A stretch of 32,695 nt of DNA. It comes from Bacteroidota bacterium. Its GTDB lineage: Bacteria; Bacteroidota; Bacteroidia; Chitinophagales; Chitinophagaceae. Below the pieces are notes generated by a model, which saw only the letters and a program-made list of their open reading frames with translations, was not told where the DNA came from and ran no database searches. The DNA lies in NCBI GenBank assembly GCA_023436425.1, contig JAEZJD010000118.1, forward strand, positions 1-32,695, read 5' to 3'. Both the position numbers and the translations under genes were made by a program. Shown here piece after piece: positions 1 to 6,533 of this stretch. Position 1 is the first letter of the stretch. Every line of letters starts with the position of its first letter.

Positions 1-776
1 ACCATCACCTGACCTCGCGCAGGAACAATGTCTATGTCCGGAAGCAATTCTTTCGTAAAAGCGTTGGTGCAGAGAAGCACTTGATCAGCTGAGAAAATTA
101 TTTTTTGCAGTTCCGTATTTTTCAGTGGAACGACCTCGGTTTCTATTTGCACGCCGTCCGAACCGGTACTAATATTTTTAACTTCTACTCCTGTAAACAC
201 CTGCACACCCATACCCTGCACGCGGTGCAATAAAGCTTGCAAAAGCTTGCCGGAGTGTTGATATCCTTCCGGCTTATTTCTCACCAAATGCTGCGTGTTG
301 CTAAAACCAAATTCACTGATCTTTTCGTCAGCCAACTGGAAAGTTTTTTTTGACTCGGTGATTGGACGGAGCAAGCTATTTAGATAATCGATGTTGTGAG
401 CAAGTTCTTCCTTCGATATTTTTTGAGGTTCGTACAATTCATAACCCCCGCAAAGCTCAAAGTCAATTTCATCTTCATCAAAATACTTCTGAATTCGTTT
501 TAACCCTCGATACCGCATCTCTGCTAACTGCAGCATCTTTTCTGCTCCGAATTCCTGTGCATCCTTCATCAATTCGCTCAGGCTTCCAAAGCAGGCAAAT
601 CCTGCATTGCGGGTACTCGCGCCAGTGGGGATAAAGCCTCTTTCAAGTATCGAAATCTTCTTGTTTGGATTTTTTTTCTTTAGCAAGAGAGCGGACCATA
701 AGCCAACAAAACCACTACCGACAACAATTACATCTTGTGGTGCAAAAAACGTTTCCTTTTCCCAGATCGAAATCAT
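1..776 (-). CDS. FAD-dependent oxidoreductase, DAO superfamily (C-terminus off the window)
   Basis: The reading frame starts at ATG 776 on the minus strand and stays open to base 1, so about 258 N-terminal residues are visible and the C-terminus is missing. Near the start it has a Rossmann FAD-binding motif, VIVVGSGFVGLWSALLL (about residues 16-32), then an acidic strand end (ISILERG) and TGASTRNAGF. The last is typical of the D-amino-acid oxidase / glycine oxidase / sarcosine oxidase family. Such enzymes oxidise amines or amino acids with FAD; the substrate cannot be told from this half. A -7 element TATCTTTG lies 22 bases upstream. The next gene upstream on this strand ends at 908, with a weak hairpin between, so it is probably its own unit. 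The family call is firm, the substrate unknown. Confidence 0.85.
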   Translation of the reverse strand, partial: MISIWEKETFFAPQDVIVVGSGFVGLWSALLLKKKNPNKKISILERGFIPTGASTRNAGFACFGSLSELMKDAQEFGAEKMLQLAEMRYRGLKRIQKYFDEDEIDFELCGGYELYEPQKISKEELAHNIDYLNSLLRPITESKKTFQLADEKISEFGFSNTQHLVRNKPEGYQHSGKLLQALLHRVQGMGVQVFTGVEVKNISTGSDGVQIETEVVPLKNTELQKIIFSADQVLLCTNAFTKELLPDIDIVPARGQVM

Positions 777-798
777 GTTGCAAATCGTTAATCAGCGA

Positions 799-806
799 CA
801 AAGATA
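799..806 (-). promoter_or_regulatory. Bacteroidota -7 element of the FAD oxidoreductase gene
   Basis: TATCTTTG on the minus strand matches TAnnTTTG and lies 22 bases before ATG 776. I see no good TTTG at the usual -33 spacing. Confidence 0.55.
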
Positions 807-817
807 TTTGCGAAATG

Positions 818-840
818 AAACCCTGGAGAAGTCAGGGTTT
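818..840 (-). terminator. Hairpin, possible weak terminator of the barrel-protein gene
   Basis: AAACCCTG and CAGGGTTT form a perfect 8-bp stem with a 7-base loop, 68 bases past the stop of the gene at 908-1630. The T run that follows on the minus strand is poor (TTTCATTTC), so termination is uncertain. Confidence 0.4.
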
Positions 841-907
841 ATTGGGGACTGAATGGTTTTTGTTGCCTGAAGCAAAGGTTTAATGGCAATCATCAATCTT
901 TCTGTTG

Positions 908-1630
908 TCAAAAAGCATAGCCGATTGAGAAGCCTGTTCTAATTCCCGGCAAGGCACCTTGGAAAGTAGCAGTAACGATCCTGTTATTTTGATCGATCAT
1001 CACATTGGTGTTGTTTCGCACGAAAGGAAATTGGTCAAGAAAGTTCCTGATGTCGTTTTCTGCTTCCCTCGCTTCTGCACTTGTCCAGGGCAGCGTTCTT
1101 GTCTGTTCACTCGCTTTAAAATTATTTCTCGCCGAGTTTATTTCAGGTCCAAAGAAGAAGAGATCAATAACAAAATGCTTGTTGATTAAAAACTGCGCTC
1201 CAAGCTGTGCTCCTATACCTGCAGCGTTGTACTCGTTGGTGAAGTTGAACCGTACGGGATTTGAGTTCAAAGTGCCGGAGCCTTCGCCTTCGCTGGAATG
1301 ATTCACGTATTTAAAAAACGGTTCGAGGTACAGCCCGCGGAAATGTTTTTTTGAAAGATAAATTCTGTATCCGGCAAGAAACGACATTGCTTTCAAATCG
1401 AAAGCCGCGTCCTGATCTTCAAAGTCGAAGACTTGTCGAACATTGACCGGTAAACCGATTTTTGCGGTCAGCGAGTGCTTGCCACCGAAATTATACTCAG
1501 CTTGCAAATTGCCGCTCCCGACAATTAAACCCAACGGAGCGAACTTGAAACTGATGTTTGGAGTTGTTTCCTGCGCCGACGCAGAAAACAAAAGGAAAAA
1601 GGCAGCAATGAAGAGCAGTGGTTTTGACAT
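908..1630 (-). CDS. Small outer-membrane beta-barrel protein, DUF3575-like
   Basis: This 240-aa protein opens with a signal peptide (residues 1-20, hydrophobic core then SASAQ) and ends in aromatic Phe (GYAF), as outer-membrane barrels often do. The middle alternates short amphipathic strands with turns, for example LQAEYNFGGKHSLTAKIGL and FLAGYRIYLSK. It resembles the DUF3575-type small barrels of Bacteroidota, whose biochemical role is unknown; the assignment is by general look, not a diagnostic motif. A charged insert near residues 180-215 is probably a long surface loop. It lies between lpdA and the FAD oxidoreductase on the same strand. I find no clear TAnnTTTG before ATG 1630. It is a real secreted protein with high likelihood; the family name is less sure. 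Confidence 0.75.
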   Translation of the reverse strand: MSKPLLFIAAFFLLFSASAQETTPNISFKFAPLGLIVGSGNLQAEYNFGGKHSLTAKIGLPVNVRQVFDFEDQDAAFDLKAMSFLAGYRIYLSKKHFRGLYLEPFFKYVNHSSEGEGSGTLNSNPVRFNFTNEYNAAGIGAQLGAQFLINKHFVIDLFFFGPEINSARNNFKASEQTRTLPWTSAEAREAENDIRNFLDQFPFVRNNTNVMIDQNNRIVTATFQGALPGIRTGFSIGYAF

Positions 1631-1699
1631 AGTGGCATTATCAAGAGAAAGAAAAACTCTTTATTGCTGCATCGATTCGAATTTTTATTGCAACGAAGT

Positions 1700-3103
1700 T
1701 TAAATGTGAATGGCTTCGCCGTAGGCAACTTCAATAGCTTCCTTGATACTCTCGCTAATGGTTGGATGCGGATGAATACTGTCAAGGACTTCCTGGTATG
1801 TTGTTTCCAGTTTTCTTGCTACAACAGTTTCAGCGATCATCTCAGTAACGTTATAGCCTATCATGTGCGTTCCAAGCCATTCGCCGTACTTGGCGTCAAA
1901 GATCACTTTTACAAACCCTTCCTGGTGACCGGCAGCGGTTGCCTTACCCGAAGCGCTAAGTGGGAACTTACCAACTTTCACTTCGTAACCCGCTTCCTTC
2001 GCCTGTTTTTCCGTCATGCCTACTGAAGCAATTTCCGGTGAACAGTACGTGCAGCCGGGAACATTTCCGTAATCGAGTGGCTGCGGCTGATGATTAGATT
2101 TCTTTTCGTTGAACGCGATGTTTTCTACGCAAATAATTCCCTCTTTAGATGCCACGTGCGCCAATGCCTGACCTGGTGTGCAGTCGCCGATGGCGTACAC
2201 TCCGGCAACATTAGTAGCGTAATATTTATCTGTAGAAATTCTGCCTTTATCTGTTTTAATACCAAGTTCTTCCAGACCAATTCCTTCGATGTTTGGCTGA
2301 ATGCCCACGGCACTCAACAAAATGTCTGCTTCCAGCTTCGACTCGCCGTTCGCGGATTTTATAGTCGCCACTACACCGTTGCCCGACGTATCCACATGCG
2401 TTACTTCGCTAGCGGTAAGTATGTCAATGCCTTGCTTTTTGAAATTCTTTTCCAATTCCTTGGAAATTTCTTCGTCTTCCACAGGCACAGCTCTCGGCAT
2501 AAACTCAACTATTGTCACTTTGGTGCCCATGCTGTTGTAGAAATATCCGAATTCCACACCAATCGCACCGCTGCCTACGACGATCATTGATTTAGGCTGC
2601 TGGGGCAACACCATGGCCTCTCGGTAACCCACTATCTTTTTACCATCAATGGGCATTGATGGCAAGGCTCTGCTTCTTGCACCAGTAGCGAGAATAATAT
2701 GTTTTGCTTCCACAGTTTGCTTTGCTCCGTCCGCTGCAGTCACTTCTATTTTTCCCTTGGCAACCAGTTTACCAAACCCATTTATAACGTCTATTTTATT
2801 CTTGCGCATCAGGAACTGAACGCCTTTGCTCATTTTGTCGGCAACGCCGCGGCTTCTTTTTATCACTGCCTCAAAATTGGGCTGACCCTGGGCTTCAATG
2901 CCAAAGTTGTTTGCGTGCTTAATGTCTTCGTAAACCTGTGCACTTTTCAGCAGTGCTTTGGTGGGAATACAGCCCCAGTTCAGGCAAATGCCGCCCAAAC
3001 TTTCTTTTTCAACAACTGCTGTTTTGAATCCTAATTGGGAAGCTCTGATCGCTGCTACGTATCCACCAGGTCCGGAGCCGATTACTACTACATCGTAGGC
3101 CAT
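1700..3103 (-). CDS. lpdA: Dihydrolipoyl dehydrogenase (E3)
   Basis: The 467-aa product is the FAD flavoenzyme that reoxidises dihydrolipoamide in 2-oxoacid dehydrogenase complexes and the glycine cleavage system, passing electrons to NAD+. Visible are the FAD motif VVVIGSGPGGYVAA at the N-terminus, the redox disulfide GGICLNWGC (Cys40, Cys45), the NAD motif VVGSGAIGVEFG, the second FAD motif GVYAIGDCT, and the C-terminal HPHPTISE with the catalytic His (about 446) and Glu (about 451). Length is normal for the family. No E1, E2 or glycine-cleavage gene is adjacent, so it probably serves complexes encoded elsewhere. No convincing -7 box was found directly upstream. Confidence 0.97.
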   Translation of the reverse strand: MAYDVVVIGSGPGGYVAAIRASQLGFKTAVVEKESLGGICLNWGCIPTKALLKSAQVYEDIKHANNFGIEAQGQPNFEAVIKRSRGVADKMSKGVQFLMRKNKIDVINGFGKLVAKGKIEVTAADGAKQTVEAKHIILATGARSRALPSMPIDGKKIVGYREAMVLPQQPKSMIVVGSGAIGVEFGYFYNSMGTKVTIVEFMPRAVPVEDEEISKELEKNFKKQGIDILTASEVTHVDTSGNGVVATIKSANGESKLEADILLSAVGIQPNIEGIGLEELGIKTDKGRISTDKYYATNVAGVYAIGDCTPGQALAHVASKEGIICVENIAFNEKKSNHQPQPLDYGNVPGCTYCSPEIASVGMTEKQAKEAGYEVKVGKFPLSASGKATAAGHQEGFVKVIFDAKYGEWLGTHMIGYNVTEMIAETVVARKLETTYQEVLDSIHPHPTISESIKEAIEVAYGEAIHI

Positions 3104-3299
3104 TACTTTACGTTTAGTTAAGAGTGAAGAAAATGAGCCAAATAGGTCAGATCAGTACAAAGATCGAAGTTGTTGCTTCGACTATCCTGATGCTGACGAA
3201 ATGACGATCATTTTTGCCGCACGAAACTAATCCAAATTTCATATTCCTTCAAAAGCGCCAAAATCGCAAACGGTGAGATATTTGCATTCACTTTTCGGT

Positions 3300-3521
3300 A
3301 TGAGTGACTTTAAAACATTTCTCCAGGAACTGTCCGATCTCAAAAAGACCTGCACTATAAAGTTTAGGTCAGTAGAAGGGGCGCTTTCAGAAATCCAGGC
3401 GCGAATCACCGAAATGACAAATGAAGGTGGTAGGGACATTATTGAAACCGACGCCGGTATTTCGATCGGTGTGGACCAAATTGTAGCTGTGAATGAGCGG
3501 TCTGCAGAAAATTATTGCTAA
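3300..3521 (+). CDS. Conserved-looking small protein (73 aa), unknown function
   Basis: ATG 3300 opens a 73-codon frame (MSDFKTFLQELSDLKKTC...). An upstream GTG at 3273 would add nine residues, but it lies before a TTTG-type -7 sequence (GATATTTG), so ATG 3300 is preferred. The first half is a probable amphipathic helix; the rest reads as short strands (CTIKFR, DIIETDAGISIGVDQIVAVN), compatible with a small Sm-like barrel. That fold suggestion is inference only. It lies directly upstream of rpmB, separated by that gene's own promoter. I do not recognise the family. Confidence 0.65.
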   Translation: MSDFKTFLQELSDLKKTCTIKFRSVEGALSEIQARITEMTNEGGRDIIETDAGISIGVDQIVAVNERSAENYC

Positions 3522-3580
3522 TGTTTTTTAAAAGCCATAACAAATTGTGGCTTGCTCTTCGGTAATATGGCTAATTTCCT

Positions 3581-3588
3581 TACCTTTG
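3581..3588 (+). promoter_or_regulatory. -7 element of the rpmB-rpmG promoter
   Basis: TACCTTTG is a perfect TAnnTTTG. It leaves a 32-base gap to ATG 3621. The -33 region is only weakly matched (TTCG near 3558). Confidence 0.6.
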
Positions 3589-3620
3589 CCATCCTTTAAA
3601 AAAGGCTAAAACAATCAGTC

Positions 3621-3857
3621 ATGGCTCGAGTATGTCAGGTAACAGGTAAAACGCCCATTGGTGGACACAAGGTGTCGCATTCGAACATTAAGACCAAGCG
3701 CCGCTTTTTACCCAACTTGCAAACAAAGAAATTTTTCCTTGCTGAAGAAAATAAATGGGTGACCCTGAAGCTTACAGCGGATGGAATTCGCACCATTAAT
3801 AAAAGAGGTTTGTACAACGTGGTAAAAGAACTGAGGGCTCAGGGTCAGCACATTTAA
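3621..3857 (+). CDS. rpmB: 50S ribosomal protein L28
   Basis: The 78-aa product begins MARVCQVTGKTPIGGHKVSH and continues with the basic KTKRRFLPNLQ segment characteristic of bacterial L28. L28 binds 23S rRNA in the large subunit. The length is normal, and there is a single Cys (Cys5), so this is not the zinc-binding four-Cys form. rpmG follows after 24 bases on the same strand, and the DUF4295 gene follows that, the usual Bacteroidota order. A consensus -7 box at 3581-3588 starts the unit. Confidence 0.97.
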   Translation: MARVCQVTGKTPIGGHKVSHSNIKTKRRFLPNLQTKKFFLAEENKWVTLKLTADGIRTINKRGLYNVVKELRAQGQHI

Positions 3858-3881
3858 TTAGTCAATACAAATTAGCATACA

Positions 3882-4064
3882 ATGGCAAAAAAAGGAAACA
3901 GGGTACAGGTAATTTTAGAATGCACTGAGCAAAAAACTACGAGTGTGCCTGGTACCAGCCGTTACATTACAGAAAAAAACAAAAAGAACAACCCTGAGCG
4001 TTTGGAGTTAAAGAAATACAATCCAAACCTTAAGAAAGTTACTGTTCATAAAGAAATAAAATAG
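3882..4064 (+). CDS. rpmG: 50S ribosomal protein L33
   Basis: The 60-aa product starts MAKKGNRVQVILECTEQ and carries the L33 signature TSRYITEKNKKNNPERLELKKYN (positions about 26-48). It has a single Cys rather than the CxxC pairs of the zinc-binding C+ form, so it looks like a zinc-independent L33. It follows rpmB by 24 bases and very likely shares its transcript. L33 sits near the E site of the 50S subunit. Confidence 0.96.
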   Translation: MAKKGNRVQVILECTEQKTTSVPGTSRYITEKNKKNNPERLELKKYNPNLKKVTVHKEIK

Positions 4065-4103
4065 TTTGCGTATTCTGTTTTGGTGTCATTGAACCCCAAA
4101 ACT

Positions 4104-4130
4104 TAAACTTCAAACGACTAAACTTCAAAC
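4104..4130 (+). repeat. 12-base direct repeat in the leader of the DUF4295 gene
   Basis: TAAACTTCAAAC occurs at 4104-4115 and again at 4119-4130, with a 15-base period, just before ATG 4140. Upstream, GTTTTGG (4077-4083) and CCAAAAC (4096-4102) can pair. The sequence is A-rich and may be chance. Confidence 0.5.
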
Positions 4131-4139
4131 TTACCAATC

Positions 4140-4313
4140 ATGGCAAAAGCAGCAAAAACGGCGATAAAATCGAAAGATGCGAGAGCAGCCGCTGAAGCAA
4201 AAAACTGGTCAAAAGTGATCAAGGCTGTTCGCAGCCCTAAAACCGGCGCCTATACGTTTAAAGAAGCGATTGTGCACAAGGATAAAGTGAAAGACTTTTT
4301 GTCTCAGAAGTAA
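4140..4313 (+). CDS. DUF4295 family small basic protein
   Basis: ATG 4140 opens a 57-aa frame: MAKAAKTAIKSKDARAAAEA, then KNWSKVIKAVRSPKTGAYTF and a lysine-rich end KDKVKDFLSQK. This is the small lysine- and alanine-rich DUF4295 protein that follows rpmG in many Bacteroidota; its function is unknown, but position and charge suggest ribosome association. It is 75 bases after rpmG and ends 29 bases before a strong terminator, so it closes the ribosomal unit. In several relatives ftsY comes next; here it does not. Confidence 0.88.
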   Translation: MAKAAKTAIKSKDARAAAEAKNWSKVIKAVRSPKTGAYTFKEAIVHKDKVKDFLSQK

Positions 4314-4342
4314 TAAATCTGGCTAATAATTTTTTCGGAGGG

Positions 4343-4366
4343 AGCTGCCTGTGGGCAGCTTTTTTC
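4343..4366 (+). terminator. Intrinsic terminator of the rpmB-rpmG-DUF4295 unit
   Basis: AGCTGCC (4343-4349) pairs with GGCAGCT (4354-4360) over a 4-base loop and is followed directly by a T run ending at 4365. Confidence 0.85.
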
Positions 4367-4422
4367 TTGTCTATCTTTTTCGATTTAACCGACGCTTTCG
4401 CCCATTTTACCGATAAGAAAAA

Positions 4423-4450
4423 TTGCCACACTGATGCTGAATTACTTTTG
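4423..4450 (+). promoter_or_regulatory. Promoter of the 60-aa membrane protein gene
   Basis: TTG at 4423-4425, a 17-base spacer and a perfect -7 element TACTTTTG (4443-4450). The gap to ATG 4475 is 24 bases. Confidence 0.7.
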
Positions 4451-4474
4451 TGCTCCTCGTGTAAAAAACCAGTT

Positions 4475-4657
4475 ATGAAAAAATACTTTTCTGAAAAGAA
4501 TGCATTGACAATAATGGTGAGCATTTTTTGCTTTGTCATGATGATTATTGCGTTCGTCAAGGAGCAATCTCTTTGGCAGGGTATAGCTTTTTTGCTCGCC
4601 TTCAGCTTTTCAGTGGAAGTGATTTGCCACCGCGCCAAAGAAAACAACTACAAATAA
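4475..4657 (+). CDS. Small two-helix membrane protein (60 aa)
   Basis: ATG 4475 follows a consensus promoter by 24 bases and is preferred over upstream in-frame codons, which lie inside or before that promoter. The product has a charged start (MKKYFSEKN), a first membrane segment at about residues 10-28 (ALTIMVSIFCFVMMIIAFV), a short loop, a second segment at about 34-50 and a basic tail. No family is recognised. It lies between two terminators (4343-4366 and 4661-4682), so it should be transcribed alone. The coding status is well supported by this context. Confidence 0.7.
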   Translation: MKKYFSEKNALTIMVSIFCFVMMIIAFVKEQSLWQGIAFLLAFSFSVEVICHRAKENNYK

Positions 4658-4660
4658 TTG

Positions 4661-4682
4661 CCCCGCGTTTGCGGGGTTTTTT
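4661..4682 (+). terminator. Intrinsic terminator of the 60-aa membrane protein gene
   Basis: CCCCGC (4661-4666), loop GTTT, GCGGGG (4671-4676), then six T. It starts three bases after the stop codon. Confidence 0.88.
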
Positions 4683-4713
4683 ATTGCTTTCTATCTTCAC
4701 CAATAAAAATAAA

Positions 4714-5616
4714 ATGACAGTAAGACTGTGCCTGGGTGTTTCTGCGCTCCTACTATTAGTTTCTTGTAACACTAAGTCCAAGGAGGCTATTGAGCTGAAG
4801 TTCAACATGCATAAAGGCAGCAGGTTTGAGTACAACATTACCATGGACATGAACATGCAGCAGATTGCGATGCGGCAGGACTCAGGAGTGAAGAATACTA
4901 TGGGTTTCACTTACTTGTTTGAAGTGGTGGAGGAGAACGATACCGCAAAAACAGTGGCATCAACGATTAACAAGATCAACATGGCGATGGATGCAATGGG
5001 CAATCAGATGCACTTTGATACGGACAGCGTGCACGGGCAGGATACCAGCACACCCAATGCTATGCTCGGCAACATTTTCAGCACACTTAAAGGAGCGAAA
5101 TTCACTTTCCGCATCAACAATAAAGGCGAGATAAGTGATATACAAGGACTGAATGATATGCGGCAAAAAATGGCGTCGGTACCGGGTGCGCCACCAATCG
5201 AAGCGATGAGTGGTTTGTTCAATGAAGAAAGCTTCAGACAAAATATAGAGCAGGCTTTCGCCGCCTATCCGGGGAAGCCCGTGAAGACAGGTGAAAGTTG
5301 GACTAAAAATGTGTCAGCTACGTCGCAGGGAATGAAAGTAAATTCAATAAACACGTACACTCTCCAATCAGTACAAGGAGATGACGCCTTGATTAAGGTA
5401 GCTTCCAAGCTGTCGTCGGCAGGCTCGGAGCAGATGCAGGGAATGCAAATGAATATGACGGGTACCTCTGCCGGCACCATGCATTATGACATTCCCACCG
5501 GTATGCCAACAGATGCTAACGTGGATATGAAGATGGACATTAAGATGAAAGGTCAGGGGCTCGATATGCCGATGACGATGACTTCGAAAATGACTATTAA
5601 AGGAAAGAAGCTTTAA
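4714..5616 (+). CDS. Lipoprotein, DUF6263-like
   Basis: ATG 4714 gives a 300-aa protein with a lipoprotein signal (MTVRLCLGVSALLLLVSC, Cys18), so it is probably anchored in the envelope. A longer frame reading through the terminator upstream is not credible. The body is rich in Met and Gly (for example MQGMQMNMTGTSAGTMHYD) and has the pattern of the DUF6263 family: a start with ELKFNMHKGSRFEYNITMDM and an ending in which repeated M-K-M strands lead to MTIKGKKL. Function of the family is unknown. The stop codon shares the palindrome TTAA with the stop of the convergent GNAT gene. Confidence 0.85.
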   Translation: MTVRLCLGVSALLLLVSCNTKSKEAIELKFNMHKGSRFEYNITMDMNMQQIAMRQDSGVKNTMGFTYLFEVVEENDTAKTVASTINKINMAMDAMGNQMHFDTDSVHGQDTSTPNAMLGNIFSTLKGAKFTFRINNKGEISDIQGLNDMRQKMASVPGAPPIEAMSGLFNEESFRQNIEQAFAAYPGKPVKTGESWTKNVSATSQGMKVNSINTYTLQSVQGDDALIKVASKLSSAGSEQMQGMQMNMTGTSAGTMHYDIPTGMPTDANVDMKMDIKMKGQGLDMPMTMTSKMTIKGKKL

Positions 5617-6134
5617 TCAATTCTCTTTTTCATCACAACAAACTCCAGCGGCTGTTTTGGAATACCAAAACGAACATCGTTCGGGAATGGCTTTTTTTCT
5701 CCGGTTACCGAGTAGCCACGCCGTTTGTACCAGTCAATCAGTTCTGATCTTACAGAAATTACCGTCATTGTCACGAATCGGCAGCTGGCGTTCTTTGCAT
5801 ATTGTTCCGACGCGGCTACCAACTTTTTACCAATGCCTTTGCCCTGCGCTGTAGGCAAAACGGTGAGCATGCCTAAATAAAGCTCCTGATCGATTTTGTA
5901 TAGAAAAACACAGCCCAAAAGTTCCCCGTCTTCTTCATATTTTAGAATTACAGCACCAGGTCGTTGCATCATATCGACCAATGATTCTTTGTCTGTGCGA
6001 ATACCGTCCAGCAAGTCAGCCTCTGTGGTCCATCCTTTTTTTGACTCATCACCCCGGTAAGCTTTATTCACGAGTTTTTCAAGTTCGACAACATCATTGA
6101 ATGTAGCGGGAGTAAATTTTTCTTCGTGCAGCAT
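5613..6134 (-). CDS. GNAT family N-acetyltransferase
   Basis: ATG 6134 gives a 173-aa protein. The acetyl-CoA binding motif A is clear: LGMLTVLPTAQGKGIGKKLV (around residues 88-107), with the QGKGIG pyrophosphate loop. The later IDWYKRRGYSVTGEKKPFP is the usual motif B. It transfers an acetyl group from acetyl-CoA to an unknown acceptor. A TTG two codons further upstream overlaps the -7 box and is rejected. The promoter TTTG-N17-TACTTTTG ends only three bases before the ATG, so the mRNA may lack a leader. It converges on the DUF6263-like lipoprotein with a 4-base stop overlap. Confidence 0.92.
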   Translation of the reverse strand: MLHEEKFTPATFNDVVELEKLVNKAYRGDESKKGWTTEADLLDGIRTDKESLVDMMQRPGAVILKYEEDGELLGCVFLYKIDQELYLGMLTVLPTAQGKGIGKKLVAASEQYAKNASCRFVTMTVISVRSELIDWYKRRGYSVTGEKKPFPNDVRFGIPKQPLEFVVMKKRID

Positions 6135-6137
6135 GCA

Positions 6138-6166
6138 CAAAAGTAAGTGGAGAATAAAAGTTCAAA
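6138..6166 (-). promoter_or_regulatory. Perfect Bacteroidota promoter of the GNAT gene
   Basis: Reading the minus strand: TTTG (6166-6163), a 17-base spacer, TACTTTTG (6145-6138), then three bases to ATG 6134. The TTTG is made from the end of the T run of the terminator just upstream. Confidence 0.8.
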
Positions 6167-6188
6167 AAAAACCTCCCGAAGGAGGTTT
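6164..6188 (-). terminator. Intrinsic terminator of the 46-aa membrane protein gene
   Basis: On the minus strand AAACCTCC, loop TTCG, GGAGGTTT, with the T run continuing to eight T. The TTCG tetraloop is of the very stable class. It lies 55 bases past the stop of the gene at 6244-6384. Confidence 0.85.
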
Positions 6189-6243
6189 CAACTTTTGCAG
6201 TTTGTCAAACGCTACAAACCTTACCCACACTGCATCAAAATAT

Positions 6244-6384
6244 TTATGCGAGGCTGTTTACCAGCACATAAAAGCTCACGCCCCAAAAAGTCAAGAACAA
6301 TACAATCATCAGGATTGTCGTGCTCAGTTGCATCTTTTCATTGGTATTTGCTGCTTCCACCAGTCTTTGCCACACTTGTTTCAT
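6244..6384 (-). CDS. Very small membrane protein (46 aa), unknown
   Basis: ATG 6384 to TAA 6244 encodes MKQVWQRLVEAANTNEK, then MQLSTTILMIVLFLTFWGVS and FYVLVNSLA. The first half is polar and probably helical; one membrane segment lies at about residues 20-43. It fills the 345-base space between rlmN and the GNAT gene and is followed 55 bases on by a strong minus-strand terminator, which strongly suggests a transcribed gene. It may be cotranscribed with rlmN (stop 6534). Upstream, TAGGTTGT is only a partial -7 match. The family is not recognised. Confidence 0.6.
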   Translation of the reverse strand: MKQVWQRLVEAANTNEKMQLSTTILMIVLFLTFWGVSFYVLVNSLA

Positions 6385-6533
6385 ATTCTTGTTTTTTACA
6401 CAACCTATATTAGCAATAGTGTGCCAGAAAATTAAAACTTCGGAAAAGATCTTTTACAATGAGGATTGTGGAATGACCACCACATCGAAACAGACATCAG
6501 CGAAGAATGGCTATCGTGGCGGGTTTCAGCGTC

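Noticed and set aside
362..883. Plus-strand open frames over the first gene
   Set aside because: They lie antisense to the FAD-dependent oxidoreductase, whose minus-strand frame has clear family motifs.
3164..3181. Hairpin TCGAAG-TTGTTG-CTTCGA upstream of lpdA
   Set aside because: Six pairs with no T run and no clear relation to a promoter; could be chance.
4528..4713. Long upstream extension of the DUF6263-like lipoprotein frame
   Set aside because: It would read through a strong terminator and bury the lipoprotein signal; ATG 4714 is the sensible start.
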